This document shows, piece after piece, positions 44,121 to 52,654 of a DNA stretch of 64,000 nucleotides. The notes under the pieces are model-generated. The model saw nothing but the letters and a program-made list of their open reading frames with translations. It had not been told where the DNA came from and did no database searches. The stretch covers positions 1-64,000 of the forward strand of contig JAEZFD010000014.1 of assembly GCA_023417655.1 (NCBI GenBank), written 5' to 3'. The first letter of the stretch is position 1; every line of letters begins with the position of its first letter. Origin of the DNA: Planctomycetota bacterium. GTDB taxonomy: Bacteria > Planctomycetota > Planctomycetia > Planctomycetales > Planctomycetaceae. The position numbers were made by a program, and so were the translations under genes.

Positions 44121-44735
44121 TCACCAGTATGAACCTCGATGATACGCGGTTCCGGTCGATGCGTCGTAGAAGTAAGTCGCTCCTGCGCCATTATTGAAGA
44201 CAGGGGCACGTATCACTTTGAGTTCTTCCGGCACCTGCCATCCGAGGCCTTCGAAGCGAGACGTGAATTCGTCTTGAATTGCTTCCCGTCGCGAACGGTC
44301 AGCTTGACGTGAGAGGGGTGGAGAATCTTCATCTGCTTTTTCGCGAGGAATCGTCGAGTCCTTGCCGTACATCCGCCAGACTTCATCCAGAAAGCTCTGC
44401 AGATCTTTCTCGGAAATCGAGTAGCGGGCTCGGTGCCCACCCTCTCGCTTCTCCAACGTGATGTTCGTGGCAGCGGGCGGCAGATACCTCAAGATCCGGA
44501 AGTCGTCGATCTCCGACGCATTGCCGTAACGGAAAATGCCGAACCGCTGAGAGTCCACGACCGCCATGACAACGATGCAGGCCGGGATGAACAGCGGCAT
44601 CGACAGTAACATCGAAACTGCCAGAGTTGGGCCCCGTTTCCACTTCCATCTCGGGGCGAGAGCGGTCAGCAGCACGACGATGATGGCAAGCAACCAGAAC
44701 GTGATCTCCGCAGGAAGGACAACAGGCCAGAGCAT
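44121..44735 (-). CDS. Hypothetical protein with two N-terminal membrane helices
   Basis: 204 residues. Two hydrophobic segments (FWLLAIIVVLLTAL and LLSMPLFIPACIVVMAVV) are followed by a soluble domain that I cannot assign. Residues ~85-204 contain charged, mixed alpha/beta-looking sequence and end in FYDASTGTAYHRGSYW. The ATG at 44735 overlaps no other gene; 27 bases separate it from the hydrolase stop upstream, so they are probably co-transcribed. Confidence 0.7.
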   Translation of the reverse strand: MLWPVVLPAEITFWLLAIIVVLLTALAPRWKWKRGPTLAVSMLLSMPLFIPACIVVMAVVDSQRFGIFRYGNASEIDDFRILRYLPPAATNITLEKREGGHRARYSISEKDLQSFLDEVWRMYGKDSTIPREKADEDSPPLSRQADRSRREAIQDEFTSRFEGLGWQVPEELKVIRAPVFNNGAGATYFYDASTGTAYHRGSYW

Positions 44736-44762
44736 GAGTCTCTTTTCGGAAAGGTTTCCGGC

Positions 44763-45392
44763 TTACATTCCCCAGCGTTCAAAGAGGAAGGACTCGGCGG
44801 CGCGGAGGGCGTTCTTCAGGTTCTGCTGGTGAGCCCGGTCACTGCCACGCGGGAGGTTGTAGCTGTGATCCCCTTCCGGGACCCAGTGCACCTGAATCGC
44901 TTCCGAAAGTGAATACCCGGAGACTTCTGCCTGTGATCCGAACTGGTCCAGTTCCCCCTGAATGATCAAGGTCGGCGTCTGCAGTTCCTTGAGGTGTTCG
45001 TCGCGGAGCTTCTCGGGACGTCCGCTCGGATGGAATGGGTAACCTAAGCAGAGCACGCCGTCGACGCCCAATTCATCAGCGACCATGGTAGCGATGCGGC
45101 CTCCCAGCGACTTGCCACCGATGATGATTCGTTCGTTCGGGAGTTCCTGAACGACTTGTCGCCAAGTCTCCATCAGGACTTCTTCAGGGTCAGGCGGGCG
45201 GCGTCGTCCCGTCGTGGATCGTTCCGCCATATACGGGAAGTCGAAACGAACGACCCGTCGCTTATTTGCGACCAGTCCGTCCGCGAAGTAGGACAGAAAT
45301 GTCGACGCGGAACTTTCCCCTGAACCGTGGGTCAGTACTACGCAGGTCTTGGCCTTTTTGGGGCCTTCAATCGTCAGGCGAACTTGAGTCAT
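44763..45392 (-). CDS. Alpha/beta hydrolase (TEX30/KANL3-like, dienelactone hydrolase fold)
   Basis: 209-residue hydrolase. The nucleophile elbow is GGKSLGG, the acid is in LIIQGELDQFG and the catalytic His in EGDHSY. LTHGSGESSAS matches the oxyanion-loop region of the TEX30/KANL3-like bacterial proteins. No signal peptide, so cytoplasmic. It lies between the hypothetical membrane protein and holA, all on the minus strand, with short gaps (27 and 52 bases), so an operon is likely. Substrate unknown. Confidence 0.87.
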   Translation of the reverse strand: MTQVRLTIEGPKKAKTCVVLTHGSGESSASTFLSYFADGLVANKRRVVRFDFPYMAERSTTGRRRPPDPEEVLMETWRQVVQELPNERIIIGGKSLGGRIATMVADELGVDGVLCLGYPFHPSGRPEKLRDEHLKELQTPTLIIQGELDQFGSQAEVSGYSLSEAIQVHWVPEGDHSYNLPRGSDRAHQQNLKNALRAAESFLFERWGM

Positions 45393-45444
45393 GAGGAAGT
45401 TTTAGTCGCCGCGTCTGACATTAGAAAGCAGGAGGCGCAGAATT

Positions 45445-46473
45445 TCACAGTCGGGCGTGTTCGATTTCGATCGGAACGCCTGACAGCCAGAGCACCAACT
45501 GCTCGAGTTGCAGTGCCTCGGGGAGACGGCTTCCTCCTTTCAGTCCATAGTCGGCTTTGGCGAGTGTCTCCAGAATGGCCTCGGCGCGGGGACGACGAAT
45601 CCGGCGCAGATAGGCCTCCATCGCACTCACATCCCGGGGAAAGACACCGCAATCCTTCAGTGCCTGAGGAAGCGGGGTTCCCCGTCGTGACTGTTCGGTC
45701 GCCAGTGCCACCTTACGGAAGACATAGTTCAGTCCCCCGAGAATCTTCGGCCCCGGCTCGCCGGAGTAGAGCAGTTTGTTCAGGCAGGCGACGGCCTCAC
45801 CGGGCTTGCCGTCACGGATGGCATCGACCATGGACCAGGTCGTTTCCGCCTTCCATCCCCCAACGAGTTTGCGGACATCCTCAGCGTCGATTTGTTCCCG
45901 ATCGCCGACGTACGACGAGAGCTTGCTCAATTCCTGATCCAGCAGTCCCAGCCCGTTTCCAGCCAAGGTCGGTAGGAGTCGGGCCGCGTCCGGGAGCAGC
46001 TTTTTGTCGTAGACCTCTTTCGCCTGCTGGATCATCCACTTCTCAAGCCGGGCTCCATCCAGCTCCGTGCATTCGAGCTCGAGGCCATCGGCTTCGATTT
46101 TCTTGGCAAGCCGAGTGTTCTTCCGCCAGCTCTTTAAATCCAGAATAAGGACCGCCCGCTTCGATGGCTTCTCGGCGTAACTCTCAAGTTGGCTGCGGAA
46201 GTTCGTGACGAAGTCATCGGCATCTTCAACGACGACCAGCTTTCGGTTCGAGAACATTGAGACCATCTGCAATTCATCGCGGACGGTTTTGAAGTCGAGA
46301 TCACGAGGCGGAAATCGGGTCATCCCGAGCGAGTCATCCGCGTTGGTTCCGAGAATTCGTTGCGAAATCAGAGCGAGGGTCGACTGCTTGAGATGACGTT
46401 CACCGCCATGCAGCACGATCAACGCGACGGAATCGGCGGCGGACGGCTTTCGCGAAAATTCGGTGGCGTGCAT
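45445..46473 (-). CDS. holA: DNA polymerase III delta subunit
   Basis: Clamp-loader delta subunit. The N-terminal ALIVLHGGERHLKQ matches the family's first strand and the degenerate P-loop; MFSNRKLVVVEDADDF and WMIQQAKE, then LLDQELSKLSSYVG and a C-terminal helical collar (AMEAYLRRIRRPRAEAILETLAKADYGLKGG in parts) are typical. 342 residues, usual length. It leads a likely operon with the alpha/beta hydrolase and membrane protein genes. Partner of HolB encoded at 29778-30767. Confidence 0.93.
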   Translation of the reverse strand: MHATEFSRKPSAADSVALIVLHGGERHLKQSTLALISQRILGTNADDSLGMTRFPPRDLDFKTVRDELQMVSMFSNRKLVVVEDADDFVTNFRSQLESYAEKPSKRAVLILDLKSWRKNTRLAKKIEADGLELECTELDGARLEKWMIQQAKEVYDKKLLPDAARLLPTLAGNGLGLLDQELSKLSSYVGDREQIDAEDVRKLVGGWKAETTWSMVDAIRDGKPGEAVACLNKLLYSGEPGPKILGGLNYVFRKVALATEQSRRGTPLPQALKDCGVFPRDVSAMEAYLRRIRRPRAEAILETLAKADYGLKGGSRLPEALQLEQLVLWLSGVPIEIEHARL

Positions 46474-46580
46474 ACAGAGTCAATCAGCAACGGCAGCAGG
46501 CAGAATCCTGCAGACATCGTAGAGTGTCGCTGACCGATGGGAAACCGAGTCCCTGTGAACAGACGAATTCCTGAGCGCAG

Positions 46581-46622
46581 AAAAAAGCAAAGGCCTGATC
46601 CCAAACAGGGATACAGGCCTTT
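46581..46622 (-). terminator. Rho-independent terminator of the amtB-glnB-glnB unit
   Basis: A 9-bp stem AAAGGCCTG (46589-46597)/CAGGCCTTT (46614-46622) continues into ATCCC/GGGAT with one bulged base and a 5-base loop. On the minus strand it is followed by GCTTTTTT (46581-46588). It lies 55 bases past the glnB stop at 46677. Confidence 0.88.
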
Positions 46623-46676
46623 GTCTCAATTGCAAAGAGTCAACGCAAGCTGCCGGTACTCCGGAGAGCACCCCGG

Positions 46677-47015
46677 CTAGATCGCGTCGGCTCCGGTTTC
46701 GCCGGTGCGAATGCGGATGACTTCGGAGATGTTGGAAACGAACAGTTTCCCGTCTCCGACCTTGCCGGTCCGGGCGGAATCGGTAATGGCACTGATCGCT
46801 TTCGTGAGGTCTTCGTCAGCGACAACGAGTTCAATCTTCAGCTTGGGGAGGAAATCGACGGTGTACTCAGCACCGCGATAATGCTCTTTGTGTCCGCGCT
46901 GGCGACCGAATCCACGGACTTCGCCGACGGTCATGCCGACGACCCCGGCGGCATTCAGGGCGTTCTTTACATCTTCCAGTTTGTAGTGGCGAATAATCGC
47001 TTCAATCTTCTTCAT
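46677..47015 (-). CDS. glnB: Nitrogen regulatory protein P-II (GlnB/GlnK), second copy
   Basis: Trimeric signalling protein that senses 2-oxoglutarate, ATP and ADP. MKKIEAIIRHYKLEDVKNAL and GMTVGEVRGFGRQRGHKEHYRGAEY (in parts) give the B-loop region and the T-loop; Tyr51 in GAEYTVDFLPK is the uridylylation site, and the GDGKLFV C-loop ATP-binding block follows. 112 residues. About 70% identical to the other P-II (33 differences by eye over 112). It is third in amtB-glnB-glnB. One of the two is likely the AmtB-binding GlnK-type protein; which one cannot be told here. Confidence 0.96.
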   Translation of the reverse strand: MKKIEAIIRHYKLEDVKNALNAAGVVGMTVGEVRGFGRQRGHKEHYRGAEYTVDFLPKLKIELVVADEDLTKAISAITDSARTGKVGDGKLFVSNISEVIRIRTGETGADAI

Positions 47016-47376
47016 GGACGCAGCCTGACCCGCTCAAATGTTGGGGGGAAATCACTTGGAGTTCTGAAACGATATCGGACTGGGGATCACGACGATGCCG
47101 CGAAACGGGCAGCACCAAATGCTCGGGATCTCGTGTCCGCGATCTGTCGCCGACCAGTGTTCTGCTGATCGGATGCAGTTCGACGCAGGAGAAGTCAACC
47201 GTCTCGAATGACTGACAGCCTCTCCTCCGAGAGGGTCCGATCCTGAAAAGACTCTTCCCGCGCACCTGCACGGCAGGTGAAAGAGAATTGACCTCTCATC
47301 GGATGCGTCGACTGGCCGGAGTCGACGCTGCTTCTCATTCCTGAAGACGGATCACGACATCGACTGACAGGTCGGA
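47016..47376. other. Gap between the two P-II genes with three hairpins
   Basis: 361 bases with inverted repeats: GCGTCGACT/AGTCGACGC (47305-47328, 9-bp stem), CACCTG/CAGGTG (47264-47280) and CCTCTC/GAGAGG (near 47219-47234). No T-tract. They may slow transcription or stabilise the upstream RNA, allowing different levels of the two P-II proteins. No gene seen. Confidence 0.45.
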
Positions 47377-47715
47377 CTACAGGGATTCACTGCCGGTTTC
47401 ACCGGTGCGGATGCGGATAGCTTCCTGCAGGTCGCTGATGAAGATCTTGCCGTCGCCGATTTGTCCGGTCCGGGCGGTTTTCAGGATTGCATCAACTGCG
47501 GTCTGAAGTTCTTCGGTCGACACGACGACTTCGATTTTGACTTTTGGAAGGAAGTCCACGGTGTATTCCGCTCCGCGGTACTGTTCCTTGTGGCCTTTCT
47601 GGCGCCCAAAGCCTCGCACTTCCGAGACGGTCATCCCGGAGATTCCGGCAGCGGTGAGGGCGTCTTTGACTTCCTCGAGCTTGAAGTGCCGGATGATTGC
47701 TTCGATTTTCTTCAT
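47377..47715 (-). CDS. glnB: Nitrogen regulatory protein P-II (GlnB/GlnK), first copy
   Basis: P-II signalling protein, 112 residues from the ATG at 47715, which matches the family's start (MKKIEAIIRHFKLEEV); the frame extends upstream to 47763 with no family resemblance. Tyr51 in GAEYTVDFLPKVK, and IGDGKIFI and IRIRTGETG are present. It is between amtB and the second P-II gene. The order amtB then glnK is very common, so this is the best candidate for the AmtB-blocking GlnK. Confidence 0.96.
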   Translation of the reverse strand: MKKIEAIIRHFKLEEVKDALTAAGISGMTVSEVRGFGRQKGHKEQYRGAEYTVDFLPKVKIEVVVSTEELQTAVDAILKTARTGQIGDGKIFISDLQEAIRIRTGETGSESL

Positions 47716-47842
47716 GAATCTGTCCTTGTGCGATAAACGAGCGCGGCGTTCACTGTGGCTCACAGGGCGAAACCCGTCAAGTCAGCAATTATCGAACGCG
47801 GCGTCTGTTGTCAGGGAGGAGATGAAACTTCCCGGCGGAAAG

Positions 47843-47879
47843 GGACTTCGCCGCAGGCAGGTCACTCGCGGCGAAGTCC
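47843..47879 (-). terminator. 12-bp hairpin between amtB and the first P-II gene
   Basis: GGACTTCGCCGC (47843-47854) pairs perfectly with GCGGCGAAGTCC (47868-47879) across a 13-base loop, 67 bases past the amtB stop. There is no clear T-tract, so partial termination or RNA processing is more likely than complete termination. Confidence 0.5.
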
Positions 47880-47945
47880 TCATTCTGTCTGTTGAGCCGG
47901 GAACAAGCGGTTCAACCTTTTGCTGGTCTTTCAGATCAGCATGAC

Positions 47946-49361
47946 TTACAGGAAGATGTAACCTTCTTCCCCGTGCTGGCTGAGATCCAGACCCTGCTGT
48001 TCATCGTCCTGGCTGACTCGCAGACCCATGACCACATCCAGAACCTTCAGGATGATGAAGGTTCCAACCACTGCGAGACCGATGCTGGCCCCGACACCGA
48101 CAACCTGATTGACGAGCTGCTGAGGATTGCCTTCAAGCAGTCCGCTGACACCACCGGTGATGTACTTGTTCGCGAAGACCCCTGTCAGGACTGCCCCGAC
48201 GGTTCCACCGACACCATGAACACCGAAGGCGTCCAGAGAGTCGTCGTAGCCAAATGTCCGTTTGACAGTGGTGCAGGCAAAGTAACAAACGACACCGGCG
48301 ATCAGACCGAGAATGATGGCCTGAATCGGATCAACTGCACCGGCTGCTGGAGTGATGCAGACCAGACCGGCGACAGCGCCTGAGCAGGCACCGAGAGTCG
48401 TTGGCTTGCCGTGACCGATCCATTCAGCGATGACCCAGCCGAGGACGCCGGCAGCGGCACACATGTTGGTGGCGAAGAACGCATTGACAGCAGCACCGTT
48501 CGCAGCGAGAGCCGATCCACCGTTGAAGCCGAACCAACCCACCCAGAGAAGAGCAGCACCGATGCAAGTATAGGTCAGGTTGTGTGGAGGCATTGGCTCA
48601 GTGCCGTAGCCATGACGCTTGCCGATGAGCAAAGCACAGATGAGAGCTGAAACACCGGAGCTGATATGCACAACGGTTCCGCCAGCGAAATCGAGACCTG
48701 GGAACTTCGCGGTTTCGTTCGCGATGCTCAACCAGCCTGGTCCTGACCAGACCCAGTGGGCGATTGGGCAGTACACGAGCAGACCCCAAAGGGCACAGAA
48801 GACGGCCATGGTGCTGAACTTCATCCGTTCAGCGAATGCACCGCAGATGAGAGCTGGGGTAATGATGAAGAACATCCCTTGGAACATGCAGAAGATCATG
48901 CCTTCAACGGAAGCGTCGAGCGACAGTTCGGCACTGGGGATGATTCCCTTGAGCAGAACGTGATCAAAGTTTCCGACCCATTCACTGGTTCCACCGAAGG
49001 CCCAGCTGTAGCCGACCACTCCCCAGAGGACTGACATCATGCCCATCAGGAAGAAGCACTGCATCATCACGCCGAGGATGTTCTTCTTGCGGACCAGCCC
49101 GCCGTAGAACAGAGCGAGACCAGGAGCGGTCATCATCAGCACGAGAGCAGAAGAAGTGAGCATCCACGCGATGTTCCCGGTGTCAAGAGTGACCGGTTCT
49201 TCAGTCGAAGGAGCTGGCTCGGCAGCGGCTTTTTCCGCTTCGACCTTTGCGGCACTGGCGCCGGCTTCAGGTGCCGTGTCTTGCGCCAGAGCGAGGCAGG
49301 GGATCATTAACAAGGCGAACATCGTCGCAAACAGAGTTCCACATCTGATGTGTTTCTTCAT
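47946..49361 (-). CDS. amtB: Ammonium transporter AmtB
   Basis: Trimeric ammonium/ammonia channel with 11 membrane helices after a cleavable signal peptide (FALLMIPCLALAQ). Then comes an Ala/Glu/Pro-rich linker of ~30 residues that is longer than usual. Family blocks are LVLMMTAPGLALFYGGLVRKKN, the helix with GGTVVHISSGVSALICALLIGKR (in parts; pore His), NGGSALAANGAAVNAFFATN and DAFGVHGVGGTVGAVLTGVF (second pore His). 471 residues. It leads the amtB-glnB-glnB unit and is preceded by a sigma-54 promoter, so expression should rise under nitrogen limitation. Confidence 0.96.
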   Translation of the reverse strand: MKKHIRCGTLFATMFALLMIPCLALAQDTAPEAGASAAKVEAEKAAAEPAPSTEEPVTLDTGNIAWMLTSSALVLMMTAPGLALFYGGLVRKKNILGVMMQCFFLMGMMSVLWGVVGYSWAFGGTSEWVGNFDHVLLKGIIPSAELSLDASVEGMIFCMFQGMFFIITPALICGAFAERMKFSTMAVFCALWGLLVYCPIAHWVWSGPGWLSIANETAKFPGLDFAGGTVVHISSGVSALICALLIGKRHGYGTEPMPPHNLTYTCIGAALLWVGWFGFNGGSALAANGAAVNAFFATNMCAAAGVLGWVIAEWIGHGKPTTLGACSGAVAGLVCITPAAGAVDPIQAIILGLIAGVVCYFACTTVKRTFGYDDSLDAFGVHGVGGTVGAVLTGVFANKYITGGVSGLLEGNPQQLVNQVVGVGASIGLAVVGTFIILKVLDVVMGLRVSQDDEQQGLDLSQHGEEGYIFL

Positions 49362-49490
49362 AGACCTGACTTTGTTCCGTGGGATTGTGAGCGCCGCGCC
49401 ACGTGGATCATCCCTGCTGACAGTCCATTACGTATGGGGGGATCGAACAACTTCGTCCGTGACCCCACATGGCCAACGGAAATGGCCGAA

Positions 49491-49506
49491 AGCAATGACT
49501 GTGCCA
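49491..49506 (-). promoter_or_regulatory. Sigma-54 (RpoN) promoter of amtB
   Basis: Read on the minus strand this is TGGCAC-AGTCA-TTGCT, an exact match to the sigma-54 consensus TGGCACN5TTGCW with the invariant GG and GC at the correct -24/-12 spacing. It lies ~130 bases upstream of the amtB ATG at 49361, in the right orientation; transcription would start near 49480. Confidence 0.85.
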
Positions 49507-49747
49507 TTTCTGGCAGCAGTCTCCGCCAAAATGCCCGCTCTCCCGGAAACATGCGGTCACAATGCAACAACGAACTTATCGTCTGCGCGCAATAGTTCTT
49601 CGTTCTGTGCGCGATGTGCTTAATCGGCGCGCAACGACTGCCTGTCAGTTATGCGAAGATCCAAGTCCTTAGATTTGAGACCGGAATCAATTGTCCCTCG
49701 CCGAAATGCACCGCCTGAGCTGTCGAATTTTCACAATCGGCTCAAGT
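49507..49747. other. Upstream region of amtB
   Basis: About 240 bases between the sigma-54 promoter and the end of the methyltransferase gene. It should contain the activator-binding (NtrC-like) sites; I did not find a clear one. A GTGCGCGATGTGC and GCGCGCAACGAC stretch near 49606-49640 repeats GCGC but is not convincing. No gene seen. Confidence 0.35.
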
Positions 49748-50497
49748 TCAGACCGTGGTTGACTTGGTGCAATCGATCAGTGTGATCGGCGGGTGGTTGA
49801 GAAAGGTTTTCCAGAACGTGTCACCGTGATCGTCGATTCCCTTTGGGGCGACTTCCGGAGCGACCCAGCGAAACTGATCGAAGCCCGCTGTTTTAAAGGC
49901 CCGCTCGTGAGCCTCTGGCGAGAGGTGATAGTTCTCAATCGAGAATTCCGAATCAGTCAAAAAGAACGTCCAGGTAATTGGGGTTCCATCTTCCCACGGA
50001 TCACTGGCGCTGGTCTCGAACCCGTATTGCCGATAAGAGGGGCATTCACGGAAATCGAGCGTCTGACTGCAATTGACAGTCACAAAACGCCCGCCGGGCT
50101 TCAGGCAGCGTGCGATCCCGCAGAGCATGGCGGTCAGCTCCTGCTCTGATGTCGCATAGTTCAAGAGATATGCCGAGACCACAAGATCAGCAGGGATCTC
50201 GCAGGTCAGATCTCGAGCATCCCCCTGTCGGTACTGGATTCCGAGCGGGTGCTCGGTCTCCTGTTGCTGGGCAAGTTCTACCATTCCGGTCGAGAGATCG
50301 ATGCCAGTGACGCTCGCTGCCCCCTGCAATTTCATAAACCGCGAATAGAACCCTTCTCCGCAGGCCACATCCAGCACGTGCAACCCTGTGACGTCCCCAA
50401 CCAGTTTGTGCAGCGAGTGGCACTCAACATACGTCCGCCAAGGGGCGAATTTGGAACGTCGGTAGAGTTCGGAGATTGGATCGTAATCGGTAGTCAT
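49748..50497 (-). CDS. Class I SAM-dependent methyltransferase
   Basis: 249 residues. Motif I is VLDVACGEGFYSRF, followed by GIDLSTGMVELA, GDARDL and CLKPGGRFVTVNC. This is the pattern of UbiE/Methyltransf_11/25 enzymes that act on small molecules. No membrane segments. Substrate unknown. Start ATG at 50497. It is divergent from deoC, and past its end lies the amtB promoter region. Confidence 0.88.
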   Translation of the reverse strand: MTTDYDPISELYRRSKFAPWRTYVECHSLHKLVGDVTGLHVLDVACGEGFYSRFMKLQGAASVTGIDLSTGMVELAQQQETEHPLGIQYRQGDARDLTCEIPADLVVSAYLLNYATSEQELTAMLCGIARCLKPGGRFVTVNCSQTLDFRECPSYRQYGFETSASDPWEDGTPITWTFFLTDSEFSIENYHLSPEAHERAFKTAGFDQFRWVAPEVAPKGIDDHGDTFWKTFLNHPPITLIDCTKSTTV

Positions 50498-50660
50498 TCA
50501 GGCTGCCTGCGGGGGGACACCCCATTTTGTTCGGGAGGCTCGTCATCGATTCCAGTATTCATCATGATTCATCGGACCGACTGTGAAAAATCATTTCCCC
50601 TGTCCGGTTGTTTCGAAAGAATCGAAACGATTTCCGACTTTTGCAGAGCCCTCGTCTGAT

Positions 50661-51377
50661 ATGAATTACGCTGACATCTCCCGCATGATTGACCATGCTC
50701 TGCTGACTCCAACCATGACGACCAGGGATCTGGAGGCGGGAATCGATCTGGCGATCCGGTATGAAGTGGCGAGCGTCTGTCTGCTTCCATACTACGTGAA
50801 GCGCTGCGCGGAGCGGCTCGCCGGTACCGGGATCGCACCGAGCACGACGATCGGGTTTCCACATGGAGGGCAAGCGGCTGCGGCGAAACGGGCCGAAGCA
50901 CTGCAGGCGATTGAAGACGGCTGCGAGGAACTGGACGTGGTCGTCAACATTTCACAGGTCTTGAGTGGCGAATGGAACGCCGTTGAGACCGAATTGAAGG
51001 GAATCATCGAGCCAGCCCATCAGGCTAACCGAAAAGTCAAAGTCATCTTCGAGAACTGCTATCTTCAGGCCGATCACAAACGCCGTCTCTGCGCGATCTG
51101 CGGGGATTTGAAGGCCGACTGGGTGAAGACATCGACCGGTTTCGGCACACGTGGGGCCACGCTTGAAGATGTGATCCTGATGCGACAGTCGTCTCCGGCC
51201 CATGTTCAGGTGAAGGCTGCAGGCGGTGTGCGGACGCTGGATGAACTGCTCACGATGAAAGAGGCCGGAGCAACCCGGATCGGCACCAGCAAGACGGCGT
51301 CACTGCTCAATGAATGGCGTGACCGACTCGGACTCCCCTCGCTGGACAGTGGGACGGCTCCCTCATTGGGCTACTGA
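50661..51377 (+). CDS. deoC: Deoxyribose-phosphate aldolase
   Basis: Cleaves 2-deoxyribose 5-phosphate to glyceraldehyde 3-phosphate and acetaldehyde in deoxynucleoside breakdown. The start MNYADISRMIDHALLTP matches the family's IDHTLL block. The Schiff-base lysine is in WVKTSTGFG, and the second Lys in VQVKAAGGVRT. VDVVVNISQ-type strand (ELDVVVNISQVLSG) and AGATRIGTS complete the phosphate site. The ATG at 50661 gives 238 residues; the frame extends to an ATG at 50583, which is 78 bases upstream and has no resemblance. Isolated gene. Confidence 0.95.
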   Translation: MNYADISRMIDHALLTPTMTTRDLEAGIDLAIRYEVASVCLLPYYVKRCAERLAGTGIAPSTTIGFPHGGQAAAAKRAEALQAIEDGCEELDVVVNISQVLSGEWNAVETELKGIIEPAHQANRKVKVIFENCYLQADHKRRLCAICGDLKADWVKTSTGFGTRGATLEDVILMRQSSPAHVQVKAAGGVRTLDELLTMKEAGATRIGTSKTASLLNEWRDRLGLPSLDSGTAPSLGY

Positions 51378-51485
51378 GCGACGACGAGTGAGAGCCCTGC
51401 TAAAGACAAGCGTCAGGCTCAGATTCGCCTATCATCATTCAGGCGGGATTATTCTACGCGGTATTCCTTCGAATCGTATTCGCAG

Positions 51486-52310
51486 TCAAAGCGACGGCGT
51501 TGGTGGAGTGGGTGCCGACGTGCCCGGAGATGAGTCCTCATCGTCGACAGGTCCTGGGGGCTCAACCTGCCCGTGTCGCTGCAGGAAACGGGCGATCAGC
51601 CAGCAGAGCAAGGCCCAGCCGATCCCTGCCATCCAGCCAGCGGCGACGTCCGTGGGATAATGGACTCCCAGATAGATGCGGCTGATTCCGACGGCAAACG
51701 TCAGAAATAAGGCGACGGAGATCACATAGATTTTCAGTCTTTTGCGCTGCACCGAGGCGGCGACGAGGGTTCCCAGCGTCAGATACACGACTGCGGAATT
51801 CATGCTGTGGCCGCTGGGGAAGCTCGTCGAGACCACATAATGCAAGTGGGGCACTACATCCGGACGCGGCCGCTGGAAGATTTCTTTCAGCAGTGTGCTG
51901 AAAAGATATCCACTGACCGTGGAAAGGATCAGTACCTCGGAGAGATGCCTTTTCTTGTCGATCCAGAGATATCCGGCCACAGTTGCGGTGAAAAAGATGA
52001 GACAGCCATAGCCCCCCAGGGAGGTGATGTCCCGGGCGACTTCAGTGAACCACCGAGGCCCAATCGGTACAGCAGGATCATCGGCTGATCGAAGCATTCG
52101 CAGGATGCGATTGTCGAAGTTCGCGGTGTCTCCGTCCGCGACGCTGTCGGCGATTTTCGCAAAGGCGAGCAGGGCGGCGAGGAGTGCGAATACCGTGACC
52201 AGCACGGCTGGCTCGCGACCTCCGAGCCAGCGGACCCAGCATTCCGCCAAGTCCCTCAGCCGGGATTTGTGCTGGGGAGGTCGCGGTTGTTCGGGAGTTT
52301 CGGTTGTCAT
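51486..52310 (-). CDS. PAP2-family membrane phosphatase
   Basis: Lipid or isoprenoid phosphate phosphatase with the three motifs of the family: KEIFQRPRP (C1), PSGHS (C2) and SRIYLGVHYPTD (C3). Membrane helices include AVLVTVFALLAALLAF near the N-terminus and about five more. The C-terminus has a Gln/Glu/Pro/Ser-rich tail of ~25 residues. Likely acts on phosphatidate, diacylglycerol pyrophosphate or undecaprenyl pyrophosphate; the choice cannot be made from sequence. Start ATG at 52310. Convergent with deoC. Confidence 0.9.
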   Translation of the reverse strand: MTTETPEQPRPPQHKSRLRDLAECWVRWLGGREPAVLVTVFALLAALLAFAKIADSVADGDTANFDNRILRMLRSADDPAVPIGPRWFTEVARDITSLGGYGCLIFFTATVAGYLWIDKKRHLSEVLILSTVSGYLFSTLLKEIFQRPRPDVVPHLHYVVSTSFPSGHSMNSAVVYLTLGTLVAASVQRKRLKIYVISVALFLTFAVGISRIYLGVHYPTDVAAGWMAGIGWALLCWLIARFLQRHGQVEPPGPVDDEDSSPGTSAPTPPTPSL

Positions 52311-52654
52311 GGGAGCGCGTGAGTTTCGCTATCAGCTCGACCGAGAAAGAGCGGATCGACTCGGAAATACGGATGTTTTCTGATTCTGTAATTTAGATTG
52401 CAGCAACTCCCCGTCAGTCCGGCAATCGATTCTTTCCGCACTTTTACGGGAACCGCAGAAACAAATCTCAAGGTGAGATATCGGGGCCGATTTCTGCTTC
52501 TCGCCGGATTTTGTTTTTTGAGGTGATTTGCGACGGGAGAAGCGGGAGGTCGGGCGACCCGGAGATTTCCGGTCCAGCATAGGAAACAGCCAACGGTACA
52601 GGATTGAACCGGTGTCCGGAATTGGCGATGATAGTCCTGAAAGTTATCGAACCT
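52311..52654. other. Divergent intergenic region, PAP2 and arfB genes
   Basis: About 345 bases. The ATGs at 52604 and 52628 are in frame with arfB and could lengthen it. An AT-rich stretch (TTTTCTGATTCTGTAATTTAGATT near 52375-52398, in two parts) could hold a promoter. No gene or RNA seen. Confidence 0.35.

Noticed and set aside
45327..46148. 273-codon plus-strand open frame opposite holA
   Set aside because: Low-complexity Arg/Pro/Ser composition and full overlap with holA show that it is a shadow.
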